Shown: positions 46,699 to 55,431 of the stretch, piece after piece
Numbering within the stretch: the first letter of the stretch is position 1
How the letters are laid out: each line of letters begins with the position of its first letter
NCBI GenBank assembly: GCA_003212345.1
Contig: QCPZ01000003.1
Location: forward strand, 62,001 to 126,000
Source of the DNA: SAR116 cluster bacterium AG-447-A06
Lineage (GTDB): Bacteria; Pseudomonadota; Alphaproteobacteria; Puniceispirillales; Puniceispirillaceae
Length of the DNA stretch: 64,000 nucleotides
Direction of reading: 5' to 3'
Translations under genes and position numbers: made by a program
Notes under the pieces: generated by a model
The model's input: only the letters and a program-made list of their open reading frames with translations
The model's database searches: none
What the model was told of the DNA's origin: nothing

Positions 46699-47478
46699 GT
46701 GACCGTCGACCAATCAGTTATCGATGCAATGGCGCCAAAAGGAGTTTTGCGGGCGGCGATCAATTTGGCAAACTTTCTACTTGTGTCTGGAATCCGTGTT
46801 GATGGCACGCCAGATGGGGTGTCACCTGACATTGCAAGACGTATTGCTGCCGCACTGGATGTGCCTTGTGAATTTGTGTTGTTTGAAGGTCCAGGACAAT
46901 TGGCCGATACTGTTGATAACGATGTCTGGGATATTGGCAATATTGCCATTGAGCAAGCTCGCGCTCAGACGATAAAATTCAGCGATCCATATGTACAGAT
47001 TGACGCTAATTTTATGATCAGGCGGGGCGCGCCATTCACTGACAACGAATCTATTGATGTAGCAGGTGTGACAATCGCCGCGTACCGGAGTAGTGCATAT
47101 GACTTGTGGTTAAGTAAGACATTGCGAAATGCTACAATTGTCAGGTGTGAGTCGATTGAAATCTCGCATGAAATGTTTCGACAGGGTAAAACGGATGTGC
47201 TTGCCAGTCTTAAACCAAAATTGCTGGATGAATTATCTAGCTATGATGGCTACCAGATTGTTGAGCCATCATTTACCGGTATTCAGCAGGCCGTTGGGAT
47301 TGCTAAACATCGGTTGGATAATTCGGGATCAAATGATACGGGTATGCCAGCCATGGACTTCATTAATGCGTTGATTGCAGAAATGATCAAGGATGGAGAT
47401 TTGGTCGCGTCGTTGAAATTTCATGGGGTTGCCAACAAACTCAGTGTACCCACTTCATCCAATATGAGGCTCCTATGA
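46699..47478 (+). CDS. Signal-less family 3 binding-protein-like protein
   Basis: 259 residues matching the amino-acid periplasmic-binding fold. Seen: PKGVLRAAINLANFLLV near residue 13, SPDIARRIAAALDV, WDIGNIAIEQARAQTIKFSDPYVQID near 75 and VAGVTIAAYRSSAYDLWL. The N-terminus begins directly with the mature-like domain and has no signal peptide, so the product should stay in the cytoplasm. Start GTG 46699 after AGAGACA. It closes the ABC operon 16 bases after the fused ATPase. It may be an enzyme or sensor derived from a binding protein rather than a transport receptor. Confidence 0.8.
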   Translation: MTVDQSVIDAMAPKGVLRAAINLANFLLVSGIRVDGTPDGVSPDIARRIAAALDVPCEFVLFEGPGQLADTVDNDVWDIGNIAIEQARAQTIKFSDPYVQIDANFMIRRGAPFTDNESIDVAGVTIAAYRSSAYDLWLSKTLRNATIVRCESIEISHEMFRQGKTDVLASLKPKLLDELSSYDGYQIVEPSFTGIQQAVGIAKHRLDNSGSNDTGMPAMDFINALIAEMIKDGDLVASLKFHGVANKLSVPTSSNMRLL

Positions 47479-47911
47479 TTGGTTTTGGGCTTTTTGCTAT
47501 TTGTCTAACAACGCCGCTTGAATACCTCTCTCATCCCAATTGACTCTTTATCAATGCACATAATTAATACTCTCAAAACAAGATAGCGATGCAATAAGTG
47601 CAGCGCTTATGATCGTTTATAGCACTATGGTTAATGGGAGTGATGGGATATTTTTTTTATCAAGCTGTTTTCCTCCCAGATTTTAGCTTGTTACCTGACC
47701 AAATTGCTGTTGTTTTCTCCTCCGTTAACAACATGCAGACACACCTTACCCCTCTGGCATAACTTGCTGGAGGGGCTTTTTTTTGTAAATTGACGTACGC
47801 GCTATCGCACCTCCAAGTATTTTGTTGCTACCTCATTTTGGGCTATTATGCGGTCATCGAGCTTATAAATGTTACCCAGCAACGTGATAGAAACGAAATG
47901 CGGAGGCCAAA
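47479..47911. other. Gene-free gap with one terminator
   Basis: No convincing frame in 433 bases. It holds an intrinsic terminator at 47749-47784 and otherwise AT-rich sequence; the promoter and ribosome site (GCGGAGG) of the NTF2-like gene lie at the right end. Confidence 0.6.
47749..47784 (+). terminator. Intrinsic terminator
   Basis: Six-base GC stem CCCCTC / GAGGGG around a 15-base loop, followed by C and eight T. It lies 270 bases after the ABC operon, so it ends either that transcript or an unseen small RNA. Confidence 0.75.
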
Positions 47912-48298
47912 ATGACACGCAAAGATAGCGCTTCAGCGTCAGCTCTCAGTGTTATGAAACATCACCTTCAGGCCTTAAATGCGTTAAATGAGAATGATCT
48001 GACTGACACGCTACATTTCCCGCATTATCGGCTTGTTGGAAATAAACTTGATTGTTGGTTATCGAAAGATCAGTATTTATCTGATTTTAGACGCCGAGCT
48101 GGTGAGAACTGGGCACGTACTGCCTGGAAAGCAATCACCGTTCAAAAAGAAAGCTCAGATAAGGTTCACCTTTGGGTTAATATCAACCGGTTTGATAAGA
48201 ATGAAACTTTGATTGCAGACTTCGAATCACTTTGGGTTATCACCCTCAAAAAGGGAAAATGGGCCGCCCAGTTCCGGTCCAGCTTTGCGGCAGCATAA
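47912..48298 (+). CDS. NTF2/SnoaL-like small protein, function unknown
   Basis: 128 residues, no named family recognised with certainty. The pattern of an N-terminal helix, HFPHYRLVGNKLDCWL, an Arg/Trp-rich centre (FRRRAGENWARTAWKAI) and C-terminal strands LIADFESLWVITLKKGKWAAQFRSSFA looks like the cone-shaped NTF2 fold, seen in ketosteroid isomerases and lyases. GCGGAGG precedes the ATG. Stands alone; no context clue to substrate. Confidence 0.6.
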   Translation: MTRKDSASASALSVMKHHLQALNALNENDLTDTLHFPHYRLVGNKLDCWLSKDQYLSDFRRRAGENWARTAWKAITVQKESSDKVHLWVNINRFDKNETLIADFESLWVITLKKGKWAAQFRSSFAAA

Positions 48299-48711
48299 AA
48301 ATCATTTTTTTGTTCATATCATTTCGCATATGACAGCGATTGACTTTGAAGCCTGCAATGGACTTGAGAATGCGACCTTCCTATCTAGCTTCTAAGCGCA
48401 GTTTTCTGGGAATGATCAAAAAAATTACCCAAATATCTCAATCAATGCGCCAGAGAAACAACTGGAGAGAGTTTTCACCTTTCAACATTAAATTTTTCTT
48501 GATGAGATTAATTTTTCACGATCATGATCAGAAATTCCTGCGCTGTTTGTTTCCGTCCAAATAATTTGTTGTAAGGTGTTTTTCGACAGTGCAGCGAAGA
48601 CTACCCTCGGCCTGCAGATTGACGCAAAGTAGAGTGGTTTATAAAAATAGTTGTGAAAAAAGTGCGATAGACTCCTTGCGTGTCTGCAAATGATTGTTGA
48701 AAGATTAAAAA
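48299..48711. other. Gene-free AT-rich gap
   Basis: 413 bases with only short frames of no coding character. Presumably the promoter of the aldehyde dehydrogenase lies here. I see no clear terminator, repeat or RNA. Confidence 0.5.
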
Positions 48712-50149
48712 ATGGAAAGATTCAATCAATTTTATATCGATGGTGAATGGGTAGCCCCAGCGTCGAAGCTTAATATGCCAATAATAAACCCAGCAACAGA
48801 AAGACGAATTGGAACTTTAGCACTTGGCAACAGAGAAGATGTTGACCGCGCCGTTGCCGCTGCAAAAGCCGCTTTTAGCAGTTATTCAAGGTCAAGCAAG
48901 GCAATGCGAGTTGATTTGCTTCATGAGGTCAAAGACAAGACAAAAAGACGATTTGAGGACTTGGCGCAAGCAATGCGGGTAGAGATGGGTGCTCCAATTA
49001 CTATGTCACGAAATGCGCAAACCGACGCAGCTATTGGGCATTTGGAGAGTTTTATTGATGCCCTCGAAAAGCTTCAAGAGCGGGTGACTCTGGACAATGG
49101 TGATGTCATGGTGCGCGAGCCTATCGGGGTGTGTGGACTTATCACTCCATGGAATTGGCCGGTGAATCAAATCGTGTTAAAGGTGTTGCCTGCGCTTGCT
49201 ACCGGTTGCACTTGTGTTCTAAAACCCAGTGAGCACACGCCTATTTCAGCAATGATCTACGCTGAAATTATCCATGAGGCTGGTTACCCTGCTGGTGTAT
49301 TTAACCTTATCAATGGTGAGGGGCCCATTGTTGGTGCTGCAATGTCACAGCATCGTGATATTCAAATGATGTCATTCACTGGTTCTGTAAGGGGGGGGGA
49401 CAGCGGTCACACGAGACGCTGCTCAAACGGTGAAGCGTGTGACATTAGAGCTGGGTGGCAAATCACCAAATTTAGTTTTCGCTGATTGTAAACTAGAAGA
49501 ACGCGTGTTGGCGTCTGTGGCTGAATGTATGTATAACACTGGCCAATCTTGCGACGCTCCAACCCGCTTATTGGTTGAGAAAAGTTGTTACGATGAAGTG
49601 CTAAAGATTGCCAAGCGAGCTGCCGACAGCATTGCTGTCGGAGACCCCGAAGATGAGGGGCCTCACATTGGCCCACTATTTGACAAAATCCAATTCGACC
49701 GGGTGCAAGAGATGATCAAGGTTGGCATCGAAGAAGGAGCAAATCTTCTCGCGGGAGGTCTTGGTAAACCTGAGGGGTATGATGTTGGATGGTATGTTAA
49801 GCCGACTATTTTTTCTGACGTAAAAAATGATATGCGAATAGCGCGTGAAGAAATTTTTGGTCCTGTTCTTGTTATTATTCCGTTTGAGGATGAGGTAGAT
49901 GCCATTTCAATTGCCAATGACAGTTTATATGGTTTGGCTGGCTATATTCAGACAGGAGATCCCGAGCGCGCAGAGCGTGTTGCAAGTAAATTACGGGCTG
50001 GAGCTATTCATATAAACGGAAGTGGGATTGAGTATGGCACTCCTTTTGGCGGCTATAAACAATCTGGGAATGGCCGTGAGGGCGGAACTATGGGGCTCGA
50101 AGATTATCAAGAGGTCAAGACATTACATGGCCTTTTCAGCAAAGCCTAA
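48712..50149 (+). pseudogene. Aldehyde dehydrogenase with a frameshift at a nine-G run
   Basis: The two halves (48712 to about 49395, then onward in another frame to 50149) together give a normal-length NAD(P)-dependent aldehyde dehydrogenase of about 478 residues. Seen: ITPWNWPVNQI and LKPSEHTP for NAD binding, then after the break LELGGKSPNLVFAD with the general-base Glu, the nucleophile in NTGQSCDAPTRLLVE, EEIFGPVLVI and GGYKQSGNGREGG. Removing one G from the run at 49391-49399 restores SVRGGTAVTRDAAQTVKR, as in relatives. It is either a sequencing error, a phase-variable gene or an early pseudogene; the rest is intact. Confidence 0.88.
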
Positions 50150-50220
50150 TGCCTACAGAAGGTTTCCGTTGAGCTGTTTTATCAAGCGGTTTAAACACTC
50201 TAAGTATGAGAGGTGATGAT

Positions 50221-50475
50221 ATGATTGGAACAATCGTACAATTTATTAAACAAGATGGTAGTAGTCAGCAGACTATGAGTATTGACCAACCTCCCCGGGT
50301 TGTAATTGATGCAATTAGGCATGGCACACCAAAATTTGTACGAGATCAGCTAACATCAGGAACTGTTGAAACTATTGATATTTTGAGGACAGAATTAAAT
50401 GAGGAAAAACATCCACAAGGCAAGGGTGAAAGGGTTGAAACCATACTCGTGAATACCCTGGAATGGCTGAAATGA
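50221..50475 (+). CDS. Hypothetical protein, 84 residues
   Basis: No family recognised. The start at 50221 follows AGAGGTG; a GTG/ATG-type start at 50206 is less likely. Seen: a short beta-rich opening (IGTIVQFIKQDG) and an acidic, charged C-terminal helix (TEETILVNTLEWLK-like). It is the first gene of an AT-rich block after the aldehyde dehydrogenase, with two more unrecognised genes downstream on the same strand. Confidence 0.5.
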   Translation: MIGTIVQFIKQDGSSQQTMSIDQPPRVVIDAIRHGTPKFVRDQLTSGTVETIDILRTELNEEKHPQGKGERVETILVNTLEWLK

Positions 50476-50576
50476 CAGAAAGTACTAGATTTAATCCAAA
50501 AATACATTTGTGTTGGATATCTGGACAAACAATCGAATCCCCTGATTTTTTGGGAATGTAGAGGGGCCTGTAGTTG

Positions 50577-50894
50577 ATGATTATCTCACCCAAAAAAAAG
50601 AAATGCATTATTGAAGTTGGCGAATACAATGGCCAAAGACACCAAACAATCTGGAGGATGGGGGAATTCTCTGTTGACGCATTGCCCCAAACTGAGAGTG
50701 ATGGATCCATAACACTTGATCCCTCGACACTACTGGGGCGATGGGATGAATGGGAAACGTCAATTCCAACGGATTTACGTAGTTGGAATGTTGATAAAGA
50801 ACCTATCGAGAGCGAAGATTTCAAAGAGAACTACAAAATTCTACACTATAAAATTGTAGATGGGTTTGAAGTAAATGGAGTTAGAGGCTTGTGA
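50577..50894 (+). CDS. Hypothetical protein, 105 residues
   Basis: No family recognised. A Lys-rich N-terminus (PKKKKCIIEVGEYNG) leads into a mostly polar, acidic protein without signal peptide or membrane segment; Trp residues in TIWRMGE and GRWDEWET suggest a small folded domain. The start ATG 50577 has only a distant GAGGGG. Its TGA overlaps a GTG start of the next gene (GTGA), so translation may be coupled, which supports both as real. Confidence 0.5.
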   Translation: MIISPKKKKCIIEVGEYNGQRHQTIWRMGEFSVDALPQTESDGSITLDPSTLLGRWDEWETSIPTDLRSWNVDKEPIESEDFKENYKILHYKIVDGFEVNGVRGL

Positions 50895-51166
50895 AGGTTA
50901 ATGATGTTTCAAAGAATGAACAACAGAATTCCTTTGAGGATATGGGTTTTACCAAGTTTTGGATAATTTCAACAATTTTTTGGTTTTCTTTTCCGGTGTC
51001 CTTGGCCGTTAGTTACGTGACCCTTGGTTCAGTCCGAACCAAACAATTAGTAAAAGCCTTGGTGCATGATTTTCTTCAAACATTTTTCATCATAATTATT
51101 GTGATGTGCGTCGTAATATATGGGCTCTATAAGTATGCATCCGGCCTGTTATTAAACATTGCATAA
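50891..51166 (+). CDS. Hypothetical two-helix membrane protein
   Basis: 91 residues, no family recognised. Seen: polar N-terminus of about 20 residues, helix one FWIISTIFWFSFPVSLAVSYV, a short basic loop, and helix two TFFIIIIVMCVVIYGLYKYA. Start GTG at 50891 overlaps the preceding stop (GTGA). Could form a pair with the soluble protein encoded just upstream, such as a membrane anchor; inference only. Confidence 0.5.
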   Translation: MKVNDVSKNEQQNSFEDMGFTKFWIISTIFWFSFPVSLAVSYVTLGSVRTKQLVKALVHDFLQTFFIIIIVMCVVIYGLYKYASGLLLNIA

Positions 51167-51272
51167 TTGTTTAACAAATCATTTTGATTGCGCTTTTGTA
51201 AGACCAAACAAAAAAGAGCTTATGCTTGCAGGGGTTTTATGGAATTTCATCCCTAAACCTATCAAAGGGGCG

Positions 51273-52202
51273 TCATGAAGCATCGCGATTTTTTGGAAAT
51301 TTAATTAAAGTTTGGTGGGATGAAGTGTTTTTCCTTCCATCCTTTAATAAGTCATGGCGACTTAGCTGTATCTCATTGAAAAGCGATAAGTAATGAGTTA
51401 TGGGCTCGTCAACATCTTTATGATGTTTCGCAATTTTGGTTTCATGCTTCCACCAACCCTTATCACCATTGTTTATTGTTGATATCCACTGATTTCCATC
51501 TTCATTGCGATGCACCCCTACAAGCCCGTCTAAACCATCAAATTCTGGAAGTGTTACATGAACAAAATTTGTATTATGGAGGTGGCCTTCAAGGTGCATT
51601 TTTAGGTTTGAATGACCACTTAGATCAATGCCAAGTCTCATAGCGGCACGTCTTCGTGTACGTTTGTCCAAGCGCAGGTATATGATTTGCTTTCTCGAAA
51701 ATTGTAAGTAATTAGTATTCAGAAATTTGGTTGTTCTGTCCGTCAAAAATTTCTCACGTTCAGACTGACTCTCAAGAGAAGCTTGAAAACGATCGCGTTC
51801 GGCAAATAAATCAGCTTTATTACTGATGTCTTCTGCCCAAACCTCCTGTTTCCAAACTCTTTCCATGATTAATTGTTCAACTGTATTAGGTGCATTTCTG
51901 CCATCCGCTGGAAATGCGAGAAGCCCTGCTCCGGGTGGATCAATGTAGATTTCGTTAAAGTAAGTCTTGGTCGATGCCTCTATGCCAGAGCGTGTTACCG
52001 CCTTTATGTTTCGAGTCATAAAAGTTTTACATTTCACTAAAACATGTGGCCATCTATGATGCACTTTTTTCATTCGGAGTTTTAAATTGGCGTCATTGGA
52101 TATTTCGACCCAATCTTCGAACTCGCGCACCGCGGTGATATAGCCAAACTCTGTTAGAGTAATAGACCTGTTCTTGAGAGATATAGAGGAATTACTGTTC
52201 AT
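51273..52202 (-). CDS. Hypothetical protein, 309 residues
   Basis: No family recognised. Mostly polar, Lys/Arg/His-rich and soluble, no signal peptide. A central helical part (ERDRFQASLESQSEREKFL) precedes a basic stretch DKRTRRRAAMRLG and His/Asp-rich C-terminal half (HLHNTNFVHVTLPEFDGLDG). The basic, charged makeup would suit a nucleic-acid-binding or structural role, but this is weak. Convergent with the small-gene trio; the whole block is AT-rich compared with its neighbours. Confidence 0.55.
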   Translation of the reverse strand: MNSNSSISLKNRSITLTEFGYITAVREFEDWVEISNDANLKLRMKKVHHRWPHVLVKCKTFMTRNIKAVTRSGIEASTKTYFNEIYIDPPGAGLLAFPADGRNAPNTVEQLIMERVWKQEVWAEDISNKADLFAERDRFQASLESQSEREKFLTDRTTKFLNTNYLQFSRKQIIYLRLDKRTRRRAAMRLGIDLSGHSNLKMHLEGHLHNTNFVHVTLPEFDGLDGLVGVHRNEDGNQWISTINNGDKGWWKHETKIAKHHKDVDEPITHYLSLFNEIQLSRHDLLKDGRKNTSSHQTLIKFPKNRDAS

Positions 52203-52581
52203 GTTTCATATGCATTTAGTATTGGACAATGTGATTTTTTACCAGAGTGTTAACAGTCAAAATAACATTAGTTCCTACTCAAATAAAATAGATTATTTGT
52301 CCATTTTTGCGGCTTTTATTGGACTACCACTCCACTCCTTCCCTCTTTTTGAGTGGCGTCTCATCACCCAAAACTATATCTTTTTTCAGTGTCGTTTTTC
52401 TTAACACCGTTAACTTTCATACGGCTGATATGTGACTTTGTTTCGGCGACGTGAGCGTAGTTATCAAAGCTATCGGGTTTTGTTTTAAAATGTAATTTAT
52501 TAGCTGTGATTTTTCATGATTTGAAATACCGCCCCTAAATAATCTAAGTAAAAAAGTATCGAAATATCAGGAGGTTTTTTT
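52203..52581. other. AT-rich gap upstream of the flavin reductase gene
   Basis: 379 bases, AT-rich. One short frame crosses it with no coding character. The promoter and ribosome site (AGGAGG) of the flavin reductase gene lie at the right end. Confidence 0.5.
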
Positions 52582-53247
52582 ATGCATTATGCGCCCGGAC
52601 AGGAGCCCTGCCCATTGTCATTCTCGCCATTCAAATCTTGTACAGTACCGCGTCCAATTGGCTGGCTCTCGACAATTTCGCCGAATGGCACGCTCAACCT
52701 TGCACCATATAGTCAATGGCAAAATCTCTCTTTTGACCCGCCGCTTGTTATGTTTGCTGCAAACCAACTCAGCAATGGAGAGCGGAAACACACTGTAATT
52801 AACGCTGAAGAAACCGGTTGGTTTGTATGGAATATGGCGACTTATGCTTTAAGGGATGCAGTGAACTTGTCTGCGATTGAATGGCCTACAGGAGAGGACG
52901 AATTCGTGCGGGCAGGGGTAACCCCTGTGGCTTCAATCAACGCGCCCTGTCCACGGGTGGAAGAAAGTCCTGCACATTTCGAATGTAGGTACCTTTCCAC
53001 GCATCGGTTGCGGGGAAATTCAAATCACGGTTGGGTTGACGTAGTCTATGGTGAGGTTGAACGTATTCACATAGCGGATGAAGTGATCATGCCGGATGGC
53101 AAGATCGATATTACTCGAATCCGCCCTCTCGCCCGTTTGGGGTATTATGATTACACCTCAGTAACCGATGTTTTTGAGATGCGTATTCCGGGAGCATCAG
53201 GCGCGGCAGCGGCTGGGCTTGAGGGTAGGGCAAGCAACACTGATTGA
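52582..53247 (+). CDS. Flavin reductase domain protein
   Basis: 221 residues of the FMN-binding split-barrel flavin reductase family. Seen: CTVPRPIGWLSTISPNGTLNLAPYSQWQNLS near residue 17, the flavin-phosphate site of the family, FVWNMATYALRDAVN and FECRYLST. Members reduce free FMN/FAD with NAD(P)H for a partner monooxygenase, or bind flavin alone. AGGAGG precedes ATG 52582. Convergent with hutC 21 bases away; no monooxygenase is adjacent. Confidence 0.85.
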   Translation: MHYAPGQEPCPLSFSPFKSCTVPRPIGWLSTISPNGTLNLAPYSQWQNLSFDPPLVMFAANQLSNGERKHTVINAEETGWFVWNMATYALRDAVNLSAIEWPTGEDEFVRAGVTPVASINAPCPRVEESPAHFECRYLSTHRLRGNSNHGWVDVVYGEVERIHIADEVIMPDGKIDITRIRPLARLGYYDYTSVTDVFEMRIPGASGAAAAGLEGRASNTD

Positions 53248-53268
53248 TCGACGGAAGAATAAATTCGT

Positions 53269-53970
53269 CTATAACTGCGTGCGTTTTCGATGACCGGCAT
53301 GAAACACGAGTTCAACCATGGTCACTGCTTTTTCGTGATCCCATGTCGTGCGTGAAATTACGAACAGGGCTGTGTTGGGCTTTGTTCCCAAAAGCGTTGC
53401 TTCACGCTGGCTAGCATTTTTAGCGCTGAAATCAATGTCACCATGAGTAAAGGGAGTGTTTTGCAAAAGCCATTCATTAGCGCTCAATTCAGCAAAACAG
53501 ATATCCTCCGAATGCGGCATAATTTTTTCGTTAATCCATCGGTTTTCAAGAACATAGGGTTTGCCATCGGCCTCGTGTAGTGCAACAACGTGAAGCAAAT
53601 TGGCTTGACCTGCGAGGGCGAATTTTTGGACCACCGAGGAGGGGGCGGCTTTTCTCCGCTGGCTGAGCAAATGATAACCGTATGATTTCCCACTTGCCTC
53701 AATTTCGTCCCTGATAAGAGGGATTGTTAGGGTAGCCTTACCAATTCGATGCAATGCAACACGCGTACCGGCTTTCCTGCGTCGGTCAAGCAGACCGTCC
53801 TCGGCAAGAGTACGAAGCGCGCGGTTCACGGTAACACGAGCGCAGCCCAATTCGATAGCAAGATCAGCCTCATTTGGAATGGACTGGCCTGGTTGCCACT
53901 CACGAGTGTAGATGCGCCGCTCCACCTCTGCCATTACATCCCGCCAATTTGTTCTGGTTGAGCTGTTCAT
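53269..53970 (-). CDS. hutC: Histidine-utilisation repressor (GntR/HutC family)
   Basis: 233-residue regulator with an N-terminal GntR winged HTH (WQPGQSIPNEADLAIELGCARVTVNRALRTLAEDGLL near 23-60) and a C-terminal UTRA ligand domain that in HutC senses urocanate. Placed 18 bases downstream of hutF on the same strand, so it is autoregulated if it binds the operator at 55386-55395. No ribosome site is obvious, suggesting coupling to hutF translation. Confidence 0.9.
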   Translation of the reverse strand: MNSSTRTNWRDVMAEVERRIYTREWQPGQSIPNEADLAIELGCARVTVNRALRTLAEDGLLDRRRKAGTRVALHRIGKATLTIPLIRDEIEASGKSYGYHLLSQRRKAAPSSVVQKFALAGQANLLHVVALHEADGKPYVLENRWINEKIMPHSEDICFAELSANEWLLQNTPFTHGDIDFSAKNASQREATLLGTKPNTALFVISRTTWDHEKAVTMVELVFHAGHRKRTQL

Positions 53971-53988
53971 TGCTAACGGACTGCTGGA

Positions 53989-55362
53989 TCAGAGATCATG
54001 GCGCAGCGATGTCAATGCCCGGACGTAGGCTGATGTGATCTTATCATGGTCTACATGGCGGCCAGCGGTAACAAGGTGCCGCCCGGCAGACCATACATCA
54101 TGAACCAGGTGGTCATCGCCGGCAAAGATGAAGCTGTCAATTAACTGATCCTTGGACCGACCTGCAAGAGTTGCTGTTTTTTTGTCGAGGGCCATCAGAT
54201 CGGCCCAGTACCCGGGGGCAATTTGGCCTGTGTGCCGGCCAGCAGCCTGGGCACCACCAGCAATCATGTTGTCAAGTATGTGGCGTCCCGTTGAAGCAGT
54301 TGAAGTGGCTAAGGCTGCACGTGATTGATCGCGAAGGCGCTGTGAATATTCAAGACTGCGCAACTCTTGAGACAATGAAATACGAATATTGGAGTCAGAA
54401 CCAATGGCAATCATTCCGCCCGCCTCAAACCAACCAACCCCATCAAAAATCCCATCACCGAGACTGGCTTCTGTTATTGGGCACAGTCCTGCAATTGCAC
54501 CGCTTGCTGCAAGCCCACTTGTTTCATGAGGTCGCATTTGCGTGCAATGGATGAAACAGCAATCTGGACCTACATCAAAATTATCTAATATCCAATTAAC
54601 AGGGCGTGCGCCGAGGTGATAGCTAACCTCTTCAACCTCGGCGCGTTGTTCTGCCAAATGCATGTGAAATGGCCCTCCATCGGCAAGCGCGCGAGTCAGG
54701 CTGAGGCTATGAGGGGCGACTGCGCGAAGGCTGTGGGGTGCAACACCAAAGGCCGTGTCGGCAGGTAAATTGCCAAGCCCGCTCCGAACGCCATCACATA
54801 AGTCGGCAAAACCGTCTAGATCGTTATAGAACCTACACTGGCCACGAACCAGTGGGCTCATATCACAACCGCCATATTGATAATGGACAGGGAGCATGGT
54901 TAGTCCAATGCCCGTTGTCTCAGCAGCAGCCATGATGCGTTCAGCCATCTCGCTACGATTTTCATAGGGGTTACCATCAGGTGCATGATGGAGATAGTGA
55001 AATTCTACATTGGTAGCATAACCAGCCTCGAGCATTTCCATCTGCACCAACGCGGCAATGGCCTCAATATGATCTGGAGTCAATTGGTCAAGGAACAAAT
55101 ACATTAATTCGCGCCAAGTCCAAAAACTGTCTGTGGTATTGGTGCTTCGATGTTCTGTTAATCCGGCCATTGCACGTTGAAAGGCATGGCTATGGGCGTT
55201 AACGGGGGCTGGCAGAAGGCAGGAAACATTGGATTTGGCAGCAGCATCGGTGACATTTGTATTTACCTTGGCGATACGCCCACTGTCATCAAGTTCGACG
55301 AGGACATTCTCTGCCCAGCCATCAGGTAGAAGCGCAGTCTCAGCGTGAATTTTCGACATCAT
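53989..55362 (-). CDS. hutF: Formimidoylglutamate deiminase
   Basis: Amidohydrolase-family enzyme of about 457 residues that turns N-formimidoyl-L-glutamate into N-formylglutamate and ammonia. Seen: SCLLPAPVNAHSHAFQRAMAGLTE near residue 50 with the metal-binding His-x-His, HMLAEQ-like MHLAEQRAEVEEV, and FIHCTQMRP with further metal His. Two ATGs (55362, 55359) follow TGGAAA; an upstream frame to 55422 runs over the operator and is rejected. Divergent from hutI. Its presence implies the five-step route, needing HutG, which I do not see in the window. Confidence 0.92.
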   Translation of the reverse strand: MMSKIHAETALLPDGWAENVLVELDDSGRIAKVNTNVTDAAAKSNVSCLLPAPVNAHSHAFQRAMAGLTEHRSTNTTDSFWTWRELMYLFLDQLTPDHIEAIAALVQMEMLEAGYATNVEFHYLHHAPDGNPYENRSEMAERIMAAAETTGIGLTMLPVHYQYGGCDMSPLVRGQCRFYNDLDGFADLCDGVRSGLGNLPADTAFGVAPHSLRAVAPHSLSLTRALADGGPFHMHLAEQRAEVEEVSYHLGARPVNWILDNFDVGPDCCFIHCTQMRPHETSGLAASGAIAGLCPITEASLGDGIFDGVGWFEAGGMIAIGSDSNIRISLSQELRSLEYSQRLRDQSRAALATSTASTGRHILDNMIAGGAQAAGRHTGQIAPGYWADLMALDKKTATLAGRSKDQLIDSFIFAGDDHLVHDVWSAGRHLVTAGRHVDHDKITSAYVRALTSLRHDL

Positions 55363-55385
55363 CGTTTCCAGTTGACAGATTATTA

Positions 55386-55395
55386 TGTATGTACA
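55386..55395. promoter_or_regulatory. HutC operator (TGTA-N2-TACA)
   Basis: TGTATGTACA, a perfect match to the TGTA-N2-TACA half-site pair known for HutC, sits between the divergent hutF and hutI starts. Flanks extend the palindrome loosely. This would let one site repress both hut transcripts. Confidence 0.75.
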
Positions 55396-55431
55396 TATAA
55401 ATAAATTTAGAGCGCAAAGCAAGGTCCCGTC

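Noticed and set aside
48340-48564. Short frame of 74 codons in the gap before the aldehyde dehydrogenase
   Set aside because: No ribosome site, no family features and biased composition; treated as non-coding.
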